Assembly (NCBI GenBank): GCA_002914805.1
Contig: JXTB01000329.1
Span: forward strand, 205,350-269,349
Reading direction: 5' to 3'
From: Parasponia andersonii
Lineage: Eukaryota; Streptophyta; Magnoliopsida; Rosales; Cannabaceae
Length of the DNA stretch: 64,000 bases
Part shown: piece by piece, positions 50,271-62,974 of the stretch
Position numbering within the stretch: the first letter of the stretch is position 1
Layout: each line of letters starts with the position of its first letter
Notes under the pieces: model-generated
Database searches by the model: none
Told to the model about the DNA's origin: nothing
Seen by the model: the letters and a program-made list of their open reading frames with translations, nothing else
Translations under genes and position numbers: made by a program

Positions 50271-53200
50271 TCACATCCCAGATGATGTCCGGTTTATCCT
50301 TTGGGCACCTAATTTTGTTGCGGCAGGTTTAGCTCCTCGACCTCTACCAAGTGATAAAGGCTTTGCCTTGGTAGTGGGTGCAGGAGCAGCAATAGCAGCC
50401 CAAGGATCATCATCATCAACTGTTCCACTGGTTTTCAAGTTCAAAGGTTTGGATGCTGTTCTTGGAGCAGGCGCAGCAATGGCACCCCACAAATCATCAT
50501 CTTCATTTTTAGCTGTTGCTGTAATTTTAGGTCGTATACTTGTAGCTGCCATTTGAGAAATCGGACAAGGTGAAATTTGCCATTAGTTAATGCCATAACT
50601 GTGTAATCGGACAAAAACAGTAAATCATTGTTCTAAATAAACATGTGGTGCAAGTGTGTTTGAGGGGGCTGCCAACTAAAATGGCACAAGCAATACTGTG
50701 GATGTTATGCCAACCTGCAGCTGCTTGAGAGGGGAAAAGAAAAAAGGAAAGAAAAAATAAGCCAGCCAAAGTTGATAGTTCACTGTAAAATTGCAAATGC
50801 AAATATTTTTTTATTCAGATCGACAGCAATGCAGCAGGAAACAGGTAGGGTACTACTTTATAGTCTCACGAACAGAAACAGCCACATTAATTGACAAACC
50901 AAGCCAAAAATCTATTTGGTTCTTGCCTTTGCATGTATACCCAATTTAATTTGAATTTTTTCTTTTAAAAAAGTGAAGTTGAATTTGCATCCTGAACCAG
51001 GCAGTTCAATTAGCACCATTGAACATTGCGTTTATTCGTGGTAGAAGTTCCAGTATAAAACATTACCTGGTTGTTTTGGCTGAGAAGTGGGTATTGCGAC
51101 TGGCCGCTTTTGGGCCGCTTGAATGTTTGCAAGTGCTGGGGATGGTTTTGACTCTTCCAGGGGTTCAACATCATCCCAACCATCCTTATCACTCTCATGC
51201 CCTTCATTAATACCATTTTCAATTTCCCCCCAGCCATCTGTTGATGTGGGAGACTCGGGTGCAGGTTGATCAGCCAAATCCATACTGGAACTTAAATGAG
51301 GAAGGGTGGTACTCGGAGTATCTATCACTAGGATTGTCAGAGGAAATCACATGAGATGTTAAATTGTGGAACAGACCATGCAGTTATAACATGTCGAAGA
51401 CTAAACATTAATCTACATGATCCTTAATGATTTCAACCAGGGACGGAGGCACTTGCAGCTTAGACCCCCGCCCATTTTTATATTTCCTTTTATAAGACCA
51501 AAAGTTGTACATATATTTATAATTTTTTAGCTTAGATTATACGCAAAGCCCCCACTCAAAAATTAAAAAAAAATAAAAAATTATAGAATAATCCCCACAA
51601 ATAAAAATATAATTCTAGCCCCACTAGAAAAAATTATTGACTTTGTCCCTAATTGCAACCGCATATAAAATGGCTATAAAAAAATAAAAAAACAGGTGTT
51701 AAGATGAAATAATTCATTAAGACGTGTGTGCATGGCTGGGTGGATCACGTCTCCACAAAATTCACTAGCATCTCAAGAAGCATATAAGCCATCAAGATAT
51801 GTACCTGAGCTTGCATTGGAAGTTGTAGAAGATAGAGGCGCACTAGCATTCACAGAAGTAACTGATGTTTGATCAGAAGGTTTACTTTTGAGGGTCAACG
51901 AGCTCATAGCCCATCTGCATTGCAATTAAGAATTCCAGATCAATACTGGCTCCATAAAAGAAGAATTCAGTAAATGGATCAAAGGACATTTGACATAACA
52001 AAACAAAACACCAACGTGGGAAAATAAACATAAACTACGACGGTATAATTTGAGATATACAAGAGAACACAATTCTCAATCAGTGAAGGACACCTTTATC
52101 CAAAAGAACAAGTAGTTCAAATAAATTGTACCCATTTAAACACCAAAGCCTAATAGAAGTAAGACTATCTGGATCCAAAATAATTTTCCATTCAACCACT
52201 GTATCTTCATTCTACACATGTAAGGCCAAACAGGCAGAAGAGAATCACCAGAAACAGGGTTTCAAATGATTCAGGGAGTATTTAAAACAAAAAAACAAAA
52301 GAAAACACACACACAAACACGTAAACAACAACAATTATACAGACATGCTTTTACATCATGTTCACGCTCTTTAAACAAGCTCAAGCCAATAGGAAGTGGG
52401 CCTAAAAGTAAATGCCTTTGGCATAGTCTAACAGGGTGTTTCAAAATATTGATTTTTGATGGATCAAAACACAAAAAATTCAAACCAACTTACCCCAATA
52501 AACTAGCATTTCCTGGGATTGATGAGATTCCAATACTTGCAGCCCCAGTGGTATCTCCTGAATTTATCTACCAAGGACAAGACAAAAATCACCTCATATA
52601 ATAGATTGTTTTCACTTATTTTCACAAGAACACCACTTGATAGACATTAGGCAGCAGTATCTTTGGCAAACCATTCTTTTGAACCTTTTTGTTATAAATT
52701 CAGCTATAAATATAAGAAGTGAGGAAGCAGTTTCTTGGGACCAATAATATGGTCTTGCATCAATAGGCACTAAGCAGAAGCTTTTGGAAAAAAATAATGG
52801 CAAGGAAAGAGTGAGGTAGCCCAGTATTAGGTCTAACCATATAGTCCAGCAAAATAGCTTCCTATATCTACATACGTTCATATGAAAAAAGCAGCAAGAA
52901 TATAATAACACACCTTGTCGTGGTATTGTTTCACTATTTGCAAAAATTGATCAACTGCTTGAAAGGCTTTTGATCGAACATCACTGATTGAAAAAAAGAA
53001 AAAATTATAGGAAAGAGCAGTTATAAGCAATAAAGTGATATTAACCAGAGAGAATGGATATTACGCATGTAAGTAAGAAAATAAAAGCACGTATAAAAAA
53101 GAGTTAATGGAATCAATTACAGGTTTGTAATTAGAGCTTTGTTGATTACAATGGACAACTAAGATGACGTAAGTTGATATCATATGAGGAATATCTAACC

Positions 53201-56200
53201 TGTCAGGATCAATAGTAAGTACAACAACATTCGGGAGAATCCGAGTTGCAACCTCATTGATGTCATAATAAGAACTGGTAGCACATAAAGCCATAATGCC
53301 TGCCACAGAAAACTTTACTAGGTTGGCATGCAAAGCAAAACTTCATTCTGAGTATGCTAGAGACAATATATGTGTGTGTCTGTGTGAAAGAAAAGCTAGG
53401 TTAAACAGTAAAACTCAACTTCAGAGCTTCATATACCTGCTCCTCTGGCAGGTGAAAATGTATCACGCAATGCACGAACAGTAAATGCATTAATCAAAAC
53501 TCTTTTCCTTGTCTGCATTGTAGATATAGAACAAAAAACTGGTTAAAATAATGGCCAAGTGACCTAGAGTACCAACTAACATTAAGTAGCAGAAAACATG
53601 GAGCTGGAAATTAAGGAGGTTTAGTAAGAATTTCGAGATTTAAATGTATGTCTATCAGTAGAACTGGGAACTTGGTGATACTGACCCCTTCATTCAAGTG
53701 GCTAGCAATATTCCCCAGTAATATAGTGGTGTTTGTTCTAATTGCTGGCTCTTCATCAACCTGCAAGGCTTACAGAAGTTAAAGATGCAAAATAAACAAA
53801 TAGCTTTGACAATAATTAATTATGCTCCTTTGCCAAAGACACTAAAAACCAAAAACTAAAAATATCTCAACCACGTCAAGAAACATGTCATAGCTGTAAG
53901 CTAAGCCCAAAATGGTAAAAACGTCAAAAGCGTTTTCTAAATCAAATCTACATAAGCTACAGGGCTATTGGAAGAATTGTTGAAGCCACACCTGTAACTT
54001 GGAAAGATACTTCAAGAATGACCCTGAAATGGTACGTTGCGAAAGCTGCAATGACAAGTCAGAAGGGATTTTTAAAAATAAAATAAAATAAAATAAGAAC
54101 TTCTATAACCAAAACAAATAGTATACATACCTTGGGAGCTAGAACAAGCATGGATTTAAGTGTGAGTTCCCGGAGAAAAGCAGAGGTATCAGAGAACCCG
54201 GTTGCTACATGGGGGTAAACCTAGTCACAAGCATTGAACAGAACTTTAAAATCCATATGCTACAAATGCGAATATACAAACCAATGATTAATGATACATC
54301 AAAATAGAATTTTCCTTAAAAAAAGAAGGCAATATAAAAAGTTTTCATTGACTTCATACTTGCTCATCAACCACTTGTGCCGATAAGGATTCTCCAAATT
54401 GATCTATATGTTGCAGGAGACCAACTCTAATAGCTCGATCATTGGAGGCAAAGAGTTTCACAATCGTAGGCAGTACCTAAAACACCAAAAAAAATTATCC
54501 AAATAGACACTGTAAATAGAATAGAAAATATACTTGTAGTATTTAGCAAGTAAAAACAAAAGGCTGAAAAACAAGATCAATACAATTTATGAGAAATTCA
54601 ACAAAACAATGAAAGAAAATTATTAGAACCAAAAAACGAAAAAAAAAAGAAAAAAAAAAAGAAAAAGAAAAGCAAATCGGAACATTAAAGGATGACGTAA
54701 AGTGCAGAATGATCGAGACCTTGGCACTAAATTCTTCCGTAGAAAGCCAGGAACCCATCTTTAACACTGCAGTCAAAGCAGGAGCAGCTGCTGAACCAAA
54801 TTCAAGGGCAGAAGCTAATAAAGGAAGCAACTGTAGGAACCAGTAAATAAAATTGTGAAGTGACAATCGTATTTAAAAAAAATTAATAAAATAAAAAAAA
54901 ATAGCAATAAACTTCTATGTCAAAAAATCAGATGATGATTCCCAAAATTCACACCTTTTTCAGCACAATCTGGCGAGGAAGCTGCTCTGCCAAATTTGGA
55001 AGCTTCCGGAAAAAAGTATCTTTCTCAACACTATCTTTCAAATTTAAGATTTCCATGAAATGTATGGTATCCACCAACTTATTCTGGAAATATTCTGGCA
55101 ATCCAGTTGTATACTTAGTAGAAAGTACAATAAAAAAAATAAAATAAAATAACAATAAAAAAAACTAGCATGGCTTAGAAACACTATCTAGCCAAAGAAA
55201 AAGGGCAATAAGCATCAGTTATGGAGTACTCGATACTCTCTCCTTGTCTCTCAGTGTGTGCGTGTGTGTATATGTGCACAATTAAAAGGGCTTCCCACGA
55301 TTAGAATTTCTCCGAGAACATTAACAAGAAGTTAATCAAGTTATCAAGAATATCTTACCGCTGTTTTCTATAAGCTTTGATGTGTTCAACCTGCGAGAAG
55401 GCATGGAACTCAAGAGCCGCTGATAATCTGGAAGCAGAGACTGTGAGACAAGAAAATTGACAGTTGCAAATGAAATGAATCTTCAAACCAAAAAAAAAAA
55501 GGAAGCAAAATCAAGTAAAGACACATAAGGATAACTGCCCTTAACTTAAGAAATAACATAAATGTCCTCATAACAGTGGGCTAAAATAGTGAAGACATGC
55601 TAACTAAGGAAGAAACTACAACATGAGAACATAAGGCATCATCAGTAACTATCCCAGAAATTACAACACAAACCTTTGGAATGGAAGCAGTATTACGCAG
55701 TTCCTCGGTTTTGCTTAACTTCAAACCAGAGAAGAGCTCATATATAAGACAGCCTATCAATGGAAATGAAGAATTTAGATTTCTTACAAGAGGCCAAGAC
55801 CAAAACACAAGACATATTCAACAAACCAAAAGTTCCAAACTATCGTTAAGATCCCAACGTATTTGCCCATTTGTTAAAAAAATGCTCATGTCAGGGGTGA
55901 CAAGAGCAGGAATTGAAAGGCATTTTTAAAATCACAACAACAATCATATACGTGCACCAATAAAAATTATCTATCAAGATGCCATGGATGATAAAACGAA
56001 GCAGCAAGAAACGTACCCAAGCCCCAAGAATCAATGGCCCATGGTGGAGATTTTCTAACTGCAGCCCAGTCAGACTTTGACAACTCCACTGGTTTGTATT
56101 GAGATCCAATAAGCCATGCATATTGCTGGATGCAGTGTAACAAGCGTGAGAACTAAATCCCACTTCCAAAACTCTGCTCTTCTAAAGAGAGTTTTAAACA

Positions 56201-58862
56201 AAAAATAAAAAGCCACAAGCATTATGCACAACACACTAAGATATATTAAGTAGCAAATAGACAAAGACAATTGCATTATTGGACCATATGAAGCACAGTT
56301 TTACCAGCAATGGTCCAGCAGAAGCTTCAGTGTTACCGTCGAACTCAGACAAAACATCAAAAGCATGCAGCTTCCAGTCTAAAGTTTGTGTAACAACAAC
56401 ACTGGCTAAGCAAACATTACCATGAACCTGTAACTGCCAAAGTTAGTCCAACAGTAGAAATGAAAACAATGCATGTGTGTTTGTGTGTGTATAGAGGCGG
56501 GAAGAATAAGATGAAGAACAAGTTGGATAAATAAGAAAATAACTGAGTTCTCGTGTACTCGACAAATGAAAGCTAGGTCAAAAGCATAAATATAACCATA
56601 TCTGGTAGAAAACTTACAAGTTTACAATCATTATTTAAGAAGCTAACAGCTTTAGCTATCTGGTGCAGTCCCCACGCAAAATACTCATCCCTGCCATCAA
56701 AGTAAAATATTATACCCGCTAACACAAGAGCCTTTTAATATTGCTTTATGCACCCCACCAAAAAAAAAAAAAAGGGATCTGTCCATCTAAGCAAGGGACA
56801 CAAGATTGTTTACATTTATATACCTCTGTGTGCCTTCTAAACCCAGTTCCTTGATCTTCTCTGATAGAGGCATAACAGGTTCAGTGACAATGTAGATGGT
56901 AACCTTTGTAGTAGAACCGTCAAAAGTTTCAGCCTCAGTGCTGTGAAGAAATGATAAAATATTTGGATGTCTGACCTGAAAAAAGACCATAAGGACTTTA
57001 ACTGGCTGCTGGTAGAATTGAAGCTTTCTTTTTCTTTTCCTTTTTTCCCACCCTCTTCAGTGAGACAAAAATGTTGATGAAAACATGAAGAAATCGGGAA
57101 CATATATTCATAACTCCAATTAAATCGAAAATAAATGAATCCAGAGGCTCAAAACAGGAATTGCCAACAATGCTAAGGTTGTATCTGATGAAACAAAAAT
57201 CTTTATACCTGAAATTCTAAAATTGTTCAATAAAAAGATTCCATAAGTTCATAAACAATTGCTGTTACAATAAACCTTCTATTATTTTAATTAAATAAGA
57301 AATATAATTGAAAGTGCACAAGTTCTGATAATAATAAATCATTGTAGAGCCAACTGGATGGAAAAGAAATCTTTCATTATGCATGAATCTGCAAAAAGTA
57401 CACATTTGGATAATAGTCGACTACATTTCAAAACTGCCAAAAAAAGAAGAAGCAAATTTTAGATAGATACTTCACAGCAATTCCCATTGAATTCCTCAAC
57501 TTTGCATGATTGCCAACAAACTAAAAGCTTCAATAATTCAGTTCGTCCATAACCAAGTGAGCATCTAAATTTCTGTAGAAAAATCTATGAAAGACGAACT
57601 TGCTGAAATCGACAGAAGAATAGAATCAATGCCCTTAAACTTTCCCTAACATTGCAATTTAGTCCTTGAACTTAAACTGTTAATAATCTTTTCTTTCTAA
57701 TTTTTTTTTTCAACTGAATTGCTTAAACTTTGATCAGTTACTATTCTGATAAAGTCTTGAAACCAACCAACCAGGATTTACTTAATTATAGGGATGAAAT
57801 TATGTTTCAATTGCTAAATTTGAAAGAAATATATTCAAAGAAGAATTCCTGCTAATTAAATAAGTATCTAGCATAGGGAGAAAATTAATAAGAAAGAAGT
57901 TAGAACGCAGACATTGCCAACTTACAGTTCGGAGGCGCTTCACACCATTACGACCAGCAACTAAATGTCCATCTTGGGCATTACTTCCAGAAAGGGAAAA
58001 TACAGATACCGAAGACCCATCATCCTGAAACATAATTCATGAAGACACATACGAGCATAACGTATTATACAAGAAAGTCAGATCAGAAAATTGAACCCTC
58101 CAAAATAAATGAAACAAGTATAATCCCCTGGTTTGCCAAAAACGTGCTCTGATTGTATAGATTATTAAAAACAGCCAAATATTTACCATCAACACTTTGA
58201 TCGGCATCAAAACCGCCTCCACAAGATCAACTCATACAACAGTTAGTAGTAATAATTCCGACCTCCACAAGATCCTCATGATTCAATTAAATCATCCAAT
58301 TAGGCTATAATTCCGACCTCCTATTAACAATTGCATAAGCTCCGCAACCCAAGAGGAAGAAAATGGCATGATCCTCATGGATTCCAAAATAAACAACGAT
58401 ATTCCAACTCCGTCTTCTAATCCTAATTCGAAAACAATACTCCAACAAAGGAATTAAAACCCATAGCCTAAAATGAATTATCCGGACACAATTCAATTTG
58501 CTAAATGAGATCCAACTATTCTCAGTCTTAGGTGTACCCCAATTGAACTGTAAACCAAAACCAAATCCAAATCCAGAAAGATGGTCACAAGCACTGGTAT
58601 AGTTCCAATAACATAAACTAACAAATAATCTCGACCCAAATCCGATGAAGTAACGAAAAATTCTAATTAGGAAGAACGATCCGTAATCGAAATTAGTGAT
58701 GAGAGAGATGGTTAGGAGGATAGGATAGAAGGGTACCTTGGAGGTGCCGCGCGAGTGAATCCAAGAGCCCCAAGCACAAGGATAAGTCTCTCCGATGTGG
58801 TACGGCAGATCCTTGGGTCCCGTACCAGATCCACCCACCACTCCCTTCAAGAACTTTAACAT
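50271..58862 (-). CDS. CTEXP: SCY1-like pseudokinase (SCYL1/Cex1 family, CTEXP-like)
   Basis: Twenty-one minus-strand exons join in frame to 798 aa: 58737-58862, 57926-58024, 56824-56975, 56618-56690, 56305-56427, 56017-56125, 55674-55753, 55359-55440, 54955-55094, 54720-54830, 54360-54476, 54131-54220, 53992-54045, 53686-53760, 53437-53512, 53200-53299, 52914-52983, 52494-52567, 51805-51914, 51067-51327 and 50271-50545 (TGA). Residues 1 to about 250 are a kinase fold without catalytic motifs: VHGNVCLASV stands where HRDxxxxN belongs, and the DFG position reads FDVLSEF. Next are HEAT-like helices to about 590, then an acidic Trp-rich tail (DGWDDVEPLEE, EDDDLWGAIAAPAP, DDDDPWAAIAAPAP) and a GRGRG basic end. 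Family knowledge: Cex1/SCYL1 proteins assist tRNA export at the nuclear pore and bind COPI vesicles. The Arabidopsis homologue At2g40730 (CTEXP) is, as I recall, the same length. Several donors are weak but all GT. Confidence 0.93.
51439..51650. mobile_element. Short TIR MITE in an intron of the SCY1-like gene
   Basis: The ends AGGGACGGAGGC and the complement of GACTTTGTCCCT (AGGGACAAAGTC) form short inverted repeats around a 212-bp AT-rich body. CAACC occurs directly before it and again just after it. Ends like (C)AGGGACGGAG are common in small plant hAT-like elements, so that family is likely. It lies in the intron 51328-51804. Confidence 0.55.
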
Positions 58863-59929
58863 GTCTTCTTCTCTCTTCTTCTTCTTCTTCTGCTATTACA
58901 GCTGAGAGGCTCTGAGATTCAGTGGGGAAGAGAGTCGGAGCTCTCGGAATCGGAAAATGAGGAAGACAATGGCACCGGATCAAGCCAATAAACCAAAACA
59001 AGAAAGAATCTATAATTACGTTTTCATCCCTTTGCTTTTTAAAATTTCTAATTTTTGGGTTGTGAACAAAGATGTTATTACTATCATACTATTTTCTCTT
59101 AATCACTACTAGTCTGTATCTGTAATCTCCTAAAGCGTGTAAATTTTCCTTTTTTTTTTTCATTTTTTTTCTTCCGAGGTACCTAAAGCGTGCATTTAGG
59201 GACTTGAAGACGAACAAGATGAAAGATAAACGACATACGTACTAAAAACGACACAAAACAACACGGGGAGACGATGGTAAGACAAAAAACGACATGGATG
59301 ATAAAAACGACAAAATTTAAAAGCAAAACAAAAAATAAAAGGAAAGACGGACGAGAAAAATATTAGAAAACGGCATGCAACTAAAAACACTGGGAGATGG
59401 CAGTATGAAGACAAACGACAATAATATAAATAGCGACATGAATACTAGAAAACGACACAAAAAGAAACAGAAAGTTGGAGGAGAAAAATATAAGAAAACG
59501 ACACATAAATAAAAACATTGGAGTTGGGCTTAGGAGGGGACCGTAAGAAGTAAAACGACATTAACATAATTACACGACGTAAATACTGACAAACTACGAC
59601 GAAAAGAAGAAAACCAAATTATATATACAAACGGCAATAGAAGAAAAACGACATAAAAATCAACATGTTCCCGACGTGCATGTACAGTACACAAATTACA
59701 GTAACGTTTCCTTCGTCGTTTATACGACCTTCGTCTACTTTCTCGCTCTATTGCTTTCTTAAACCCTAGCAAAAGCCCAGTTGGGCGCAAAAGTAAAACT
59801 CACATATTGAGTAACGCAGTGTTAGGTAGTGTTTTTGTGTATTTAAAACGCTCGGGGGGGGGGGGGGGGGGGGAAGAGCTCACACCTTGTCTTTTCTTCT
59901 TGTAAACGCATAACTAAGCCCCAATATTA
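58863..59929. promoter_or_regulatory. Bidirectional spacer between SCY1-like and RID3 genes with dense AAACGACA words
   Basis: A (CTT)n tract (58863-58892) forms the purine-rich leader of the SCY1-like gene. Nine exact AAACGACA words, all on the plus strand, lie between about 59228 and 59655, with several one-mismatch forms (AAACGGCA, AGCGACAT, TACGACGA). A 20-nt poly-G run (59854-59873) lies 57 bp before the RID3 ATG. Open frames on the complement across the motif tract are low-complexity and not called. Confidence 0.7.
59854..59873 (+). repeat. Poly-G run of 20 upstream of the RID3 start
   Basis: An uninterrupted G20 ends 57 bp before the ATG and is probably within the 5' leader or core promoter. 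On either strand it could form G-quadruplex-like structure. Its exact length may be affected by sequencing error. Confidence 0.9.
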
Positions 59930-62900
59930 ATGGAGGTCTTGGTGGCCTCCTCTTCTACCGACGCCGGCATCGGCTGCTGGGACCTTCAAACCGGCGCAGA
60001 GCTTCTCCGCTACAAGTCATGCGCGTCAACGCCTCACGGCCTAGTCTGCGTTGGTCAACGCTTCCTTGCCTCTTCCCAGAGCCACAATGGCATACCCTCC
60101 TCGGGTTCTGTCTTTTATTGGTCCTGGTCGAAGGTTTCTTCCTTTGTTTTTTTTTTTTTTTTATGTGTAGCTAAGGTGTTCGACGAATTGCCTCACTCAG
60201 GAATGGGTTGTTTTTCTTGCTCGTTCCTCTGTTTTTGCAGCCTCAAGTCGAAGTTAAGAGTTTCCTTGCTGAACAGATAATGACGCTCGCTGCTAACCGC
60301 GAAGGGACTTATATAGTTGGTGGAGGTTTATCTGGGGACATATATTTGTGGGAGGTTAATTTCTTCGTCTTTGTTTGAAATATGAAACTGGTTTTTTTTT
60401 TTTTTTTTTTTATATATATAACAAGAGAACGTTGATTTACATGTTATGTGACCCAGGTTGCTAGTGGTAGATTGCTTAGGAAATGGGATGGTCGTAATAG
60501 GGGTGTTTCTTGCTTGGTTTTTTCTAACGATGATTCGCTACTAATCTCCGGGTTTGAGGATGGATGGATTACAGTTTGGTCACTTTTAAAGTATGCCGTT
60601 TTGTATTTTGGATTTGATTTTGTTTACATTGTTTTGTCATTACCTTGTCCTTACCACGACTAAGTTGATACTGAAAACACAATAAATGTCTCTTGAGAAT
60701 CAATTAGGATATTGGATGATTACCGAAGCCAAGAGGGAAGTAAATTATATGAATGGAGCTTTAGGGAGCACGTAGAACGGGTAAGTGATATCAAATCAGG
60801 ATGCGGAGGCCACAACACAGTCATAGTGTCGGCTGGAATGGATCGTACATGTAAGGTATGGCATGATCTTTAGCGAATTGTAAATGGAATTGTATGTAAT
60901 CTTTGCTAGTGAACGTTTTATGATTGAATCACTTTTCAAATCGTTTATAAGCTCTGAATGCCATACAGTTTATTTGGGGTCTGCAGACTGCACTTGTATT
61001 GAGTGACTATAGTCTATGCTTTCCGCATTCTTTAAAAATTTTTTTTTTTCTTCGTAAGATTCTGTCATTATTTTTAAATCAATTATGGTCAGTAATTTAT
61101 GCTGTACATCAATTTCTGCAAGTAATTTTTTAACTATGGGAAACAGTAGTTGACTGTTTCTGCTAATCTATTTATGGTGTTGTTATTGACCTAATTCTTT
61201 AATTTCTCTTTTGTCTGTCTCTCTGTCTCTTTGTGGGTCTCTGTTTTTGAGGTTTATTTTTGTTTGGCTGCATATTTTCCCAGATCTGGAGCTTATTAGA
61301 AGGGAAATTATTAGGAAATATTGAGTTTGAAACGCCAATTGAGGCAATTGCATTGGATCCTGGTGAGCGTGTTTTTTATGCTGGCGGTTGGAATGGTGTG
61401 ATATATGTTGCTCGTTATCCTAAAAGCCTATCTAGTAAAAATCATGGGTTGCATATTATAGGTTCATTTCCTAATAAAAGGTTGGCCTCCATAAGTTTAT
61501 CTTCTACTTATCTTTATAAACCATCCATCTGGTGAAGTAGCCTATTATTTCGTTCAGCTCACAACTTTATGCCCTTACTTTTGAACAGCAAGGTTTATTG
61601 CTTGGAATACGTTGCAAGTAGAAATATATTGGTTTCTGGATCACAGGATGGTTGGGTTCGAGTTTGGGATGTCAGAAGTCGTAAAACTATTGGCCAGTTC
61701 AGACATGGAAAAGGTTTCTATTTTTTTTTTTCCATGTTACATTTTTTTCCCTAGCTGCTTACGTAATTTGTTGTTAGGTTGCCGTTATGTTTAGATGAAA
61801 ACATACCTATTTTTGCTGTTATTTCTCTATTTAAGTTTGACTTGAGATTTAATGTTTAATGATTTACTGTAAGAAGATGGTGTTCATTGCACTAAATTCA
61901 TACGTCATTTAGATGCCTTACAAATCGTTAGAAAGTTAAAATTAGTTGGCATCTAAGGACTATGAGATCTATTAGCACTGCATGGTATAGATTACAAAAT
62001 TTGTTATACTGTAAACCTAACAAATTTTGTATCACACCCGCTTGGGTGCGGGTGTGATGTGCAACTTCTTGAATTTCTCACTTATGAACCTTTTTCTAAT
62101 GTTAAGTATTTATCACCTGTTTAATGGACGTCCCTAAAATGTTTTCAATTGCTATTTTCAGTCATTTAGTTTTCACATTAATTCCTACGGTTCTCTTCCA
62201 GTTCTTACAGTTCCCTTCCAGTTCTATTAAATTTCGACGAGTTTAATTTTACTCGTACCGTATTGATGTATATTGCGTTCCATGTCTATAATTATTCAAT
62301 TTTCGCTTCTGTTCTTTAAACTGTAGATTAGGGTTTTACATTTTAAAGTTGGAACTTATACTACAGGTGGTGTTAATAACATTATTGTTGTTAGACAACA
62401 ACTCTACCCGAATCCACAAACTTCCTCCAGAAGGCATGGATCATTGTTACCGCCTTTGGAAAAATATGCAAATTCAACCAACGAAGGTACAAGCACTAAA
62501 ACTGTCATTGGTTTCCAGGAAACTTACAGCAAATCTATGGATGCCAAATACCTCAGCTCCCATATGATTAATAATCATATTGAAGATCTTCAGGTTTTAT
62601 TTCTTCCCTTAACTTGCTTTTTTCGTTGTTATCATTGATATATACGTCTAGAATGAAACTTTTATGCGCATATGGTTCTCTTTCTTAACATTTCAATTTT
62701 CAAGTAATGCATTTTCTGCAAGTAATCAATAATGTGATCCTTGACGCCCACGCCCCAAAAAACTTTGTTTAACTTTCATGTCTTTCCTCATCTTAAGCAA
62801 CAAGGCCCCGCCGCATCTGAAATGGAGATGGATAGACTAGAGCTTGACTGCCAAAAAGCCAGACAAATGGTTCAGCAATGGAAGAAAATGTATGAAGACT

Positions 62901-62974
62901 TGCACCAGTACTGTGTAAATGAGCTCTTGGAGGAAGGTACTGAAGCTAGAGGCCCAATGAGAAAGTCTGCCTGA
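59930..62974 (+). CDS. RID3: WD40 protein, RID3 / WDR18 (Ipi3) homologue
   Basis: Eight exons join in frame to 441 aa: 59930-60133, 60241-60354, 60457-60590, 60708-60855, 61284-61480, 61589-61713, 62367-62593 and 62798-62974 (TGA). The first about 330 residues carry WD40 blades. Clear repeat ends are DAGIGCWDLQTG, GGLSGDIYLWEVASG, SGFEDGWITVWSLLK, SAGMDRTCKIWSLLEG, AGGWNGVIYVARY and SGSQDGWVRVWDVRSRKT. A polar linker follows, then a C-terminal coiled-coil helix (MDRLELDCQKARQMVQQWKK). Family knowledge: WDR18/Ipi3 with TEX10/Ipi1 and PELP1/Rix1 forms the Rix1 complex in 60S ribosome maturation. Arabidopsis RID3 (At3g49180, about 438 aa) limits shoot meristem formation in tissue culture. Length and C-terminal helix fit. 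Donors of exons 5 and 6 (GTTGGC, GTTTCT) are weak, and the exon 5/6 joint is the least certain. Confidence 0.9.

Noticed and set aside
57600-57760. Possible transposon scrap in a SCY1-like intron (TTTAGTCCTTGAACTT words)
   Set aside because: The word is typical of old plant repeats, but no ends or second copy could be found in the window.
59196-59790. Minus-strand open frames of 72 and 86 codons in the SCY1-like/RID3 spacer
   Set aside because: They arise from the repeated TGTCGTTT words and biased composition. No domain or splice structure.
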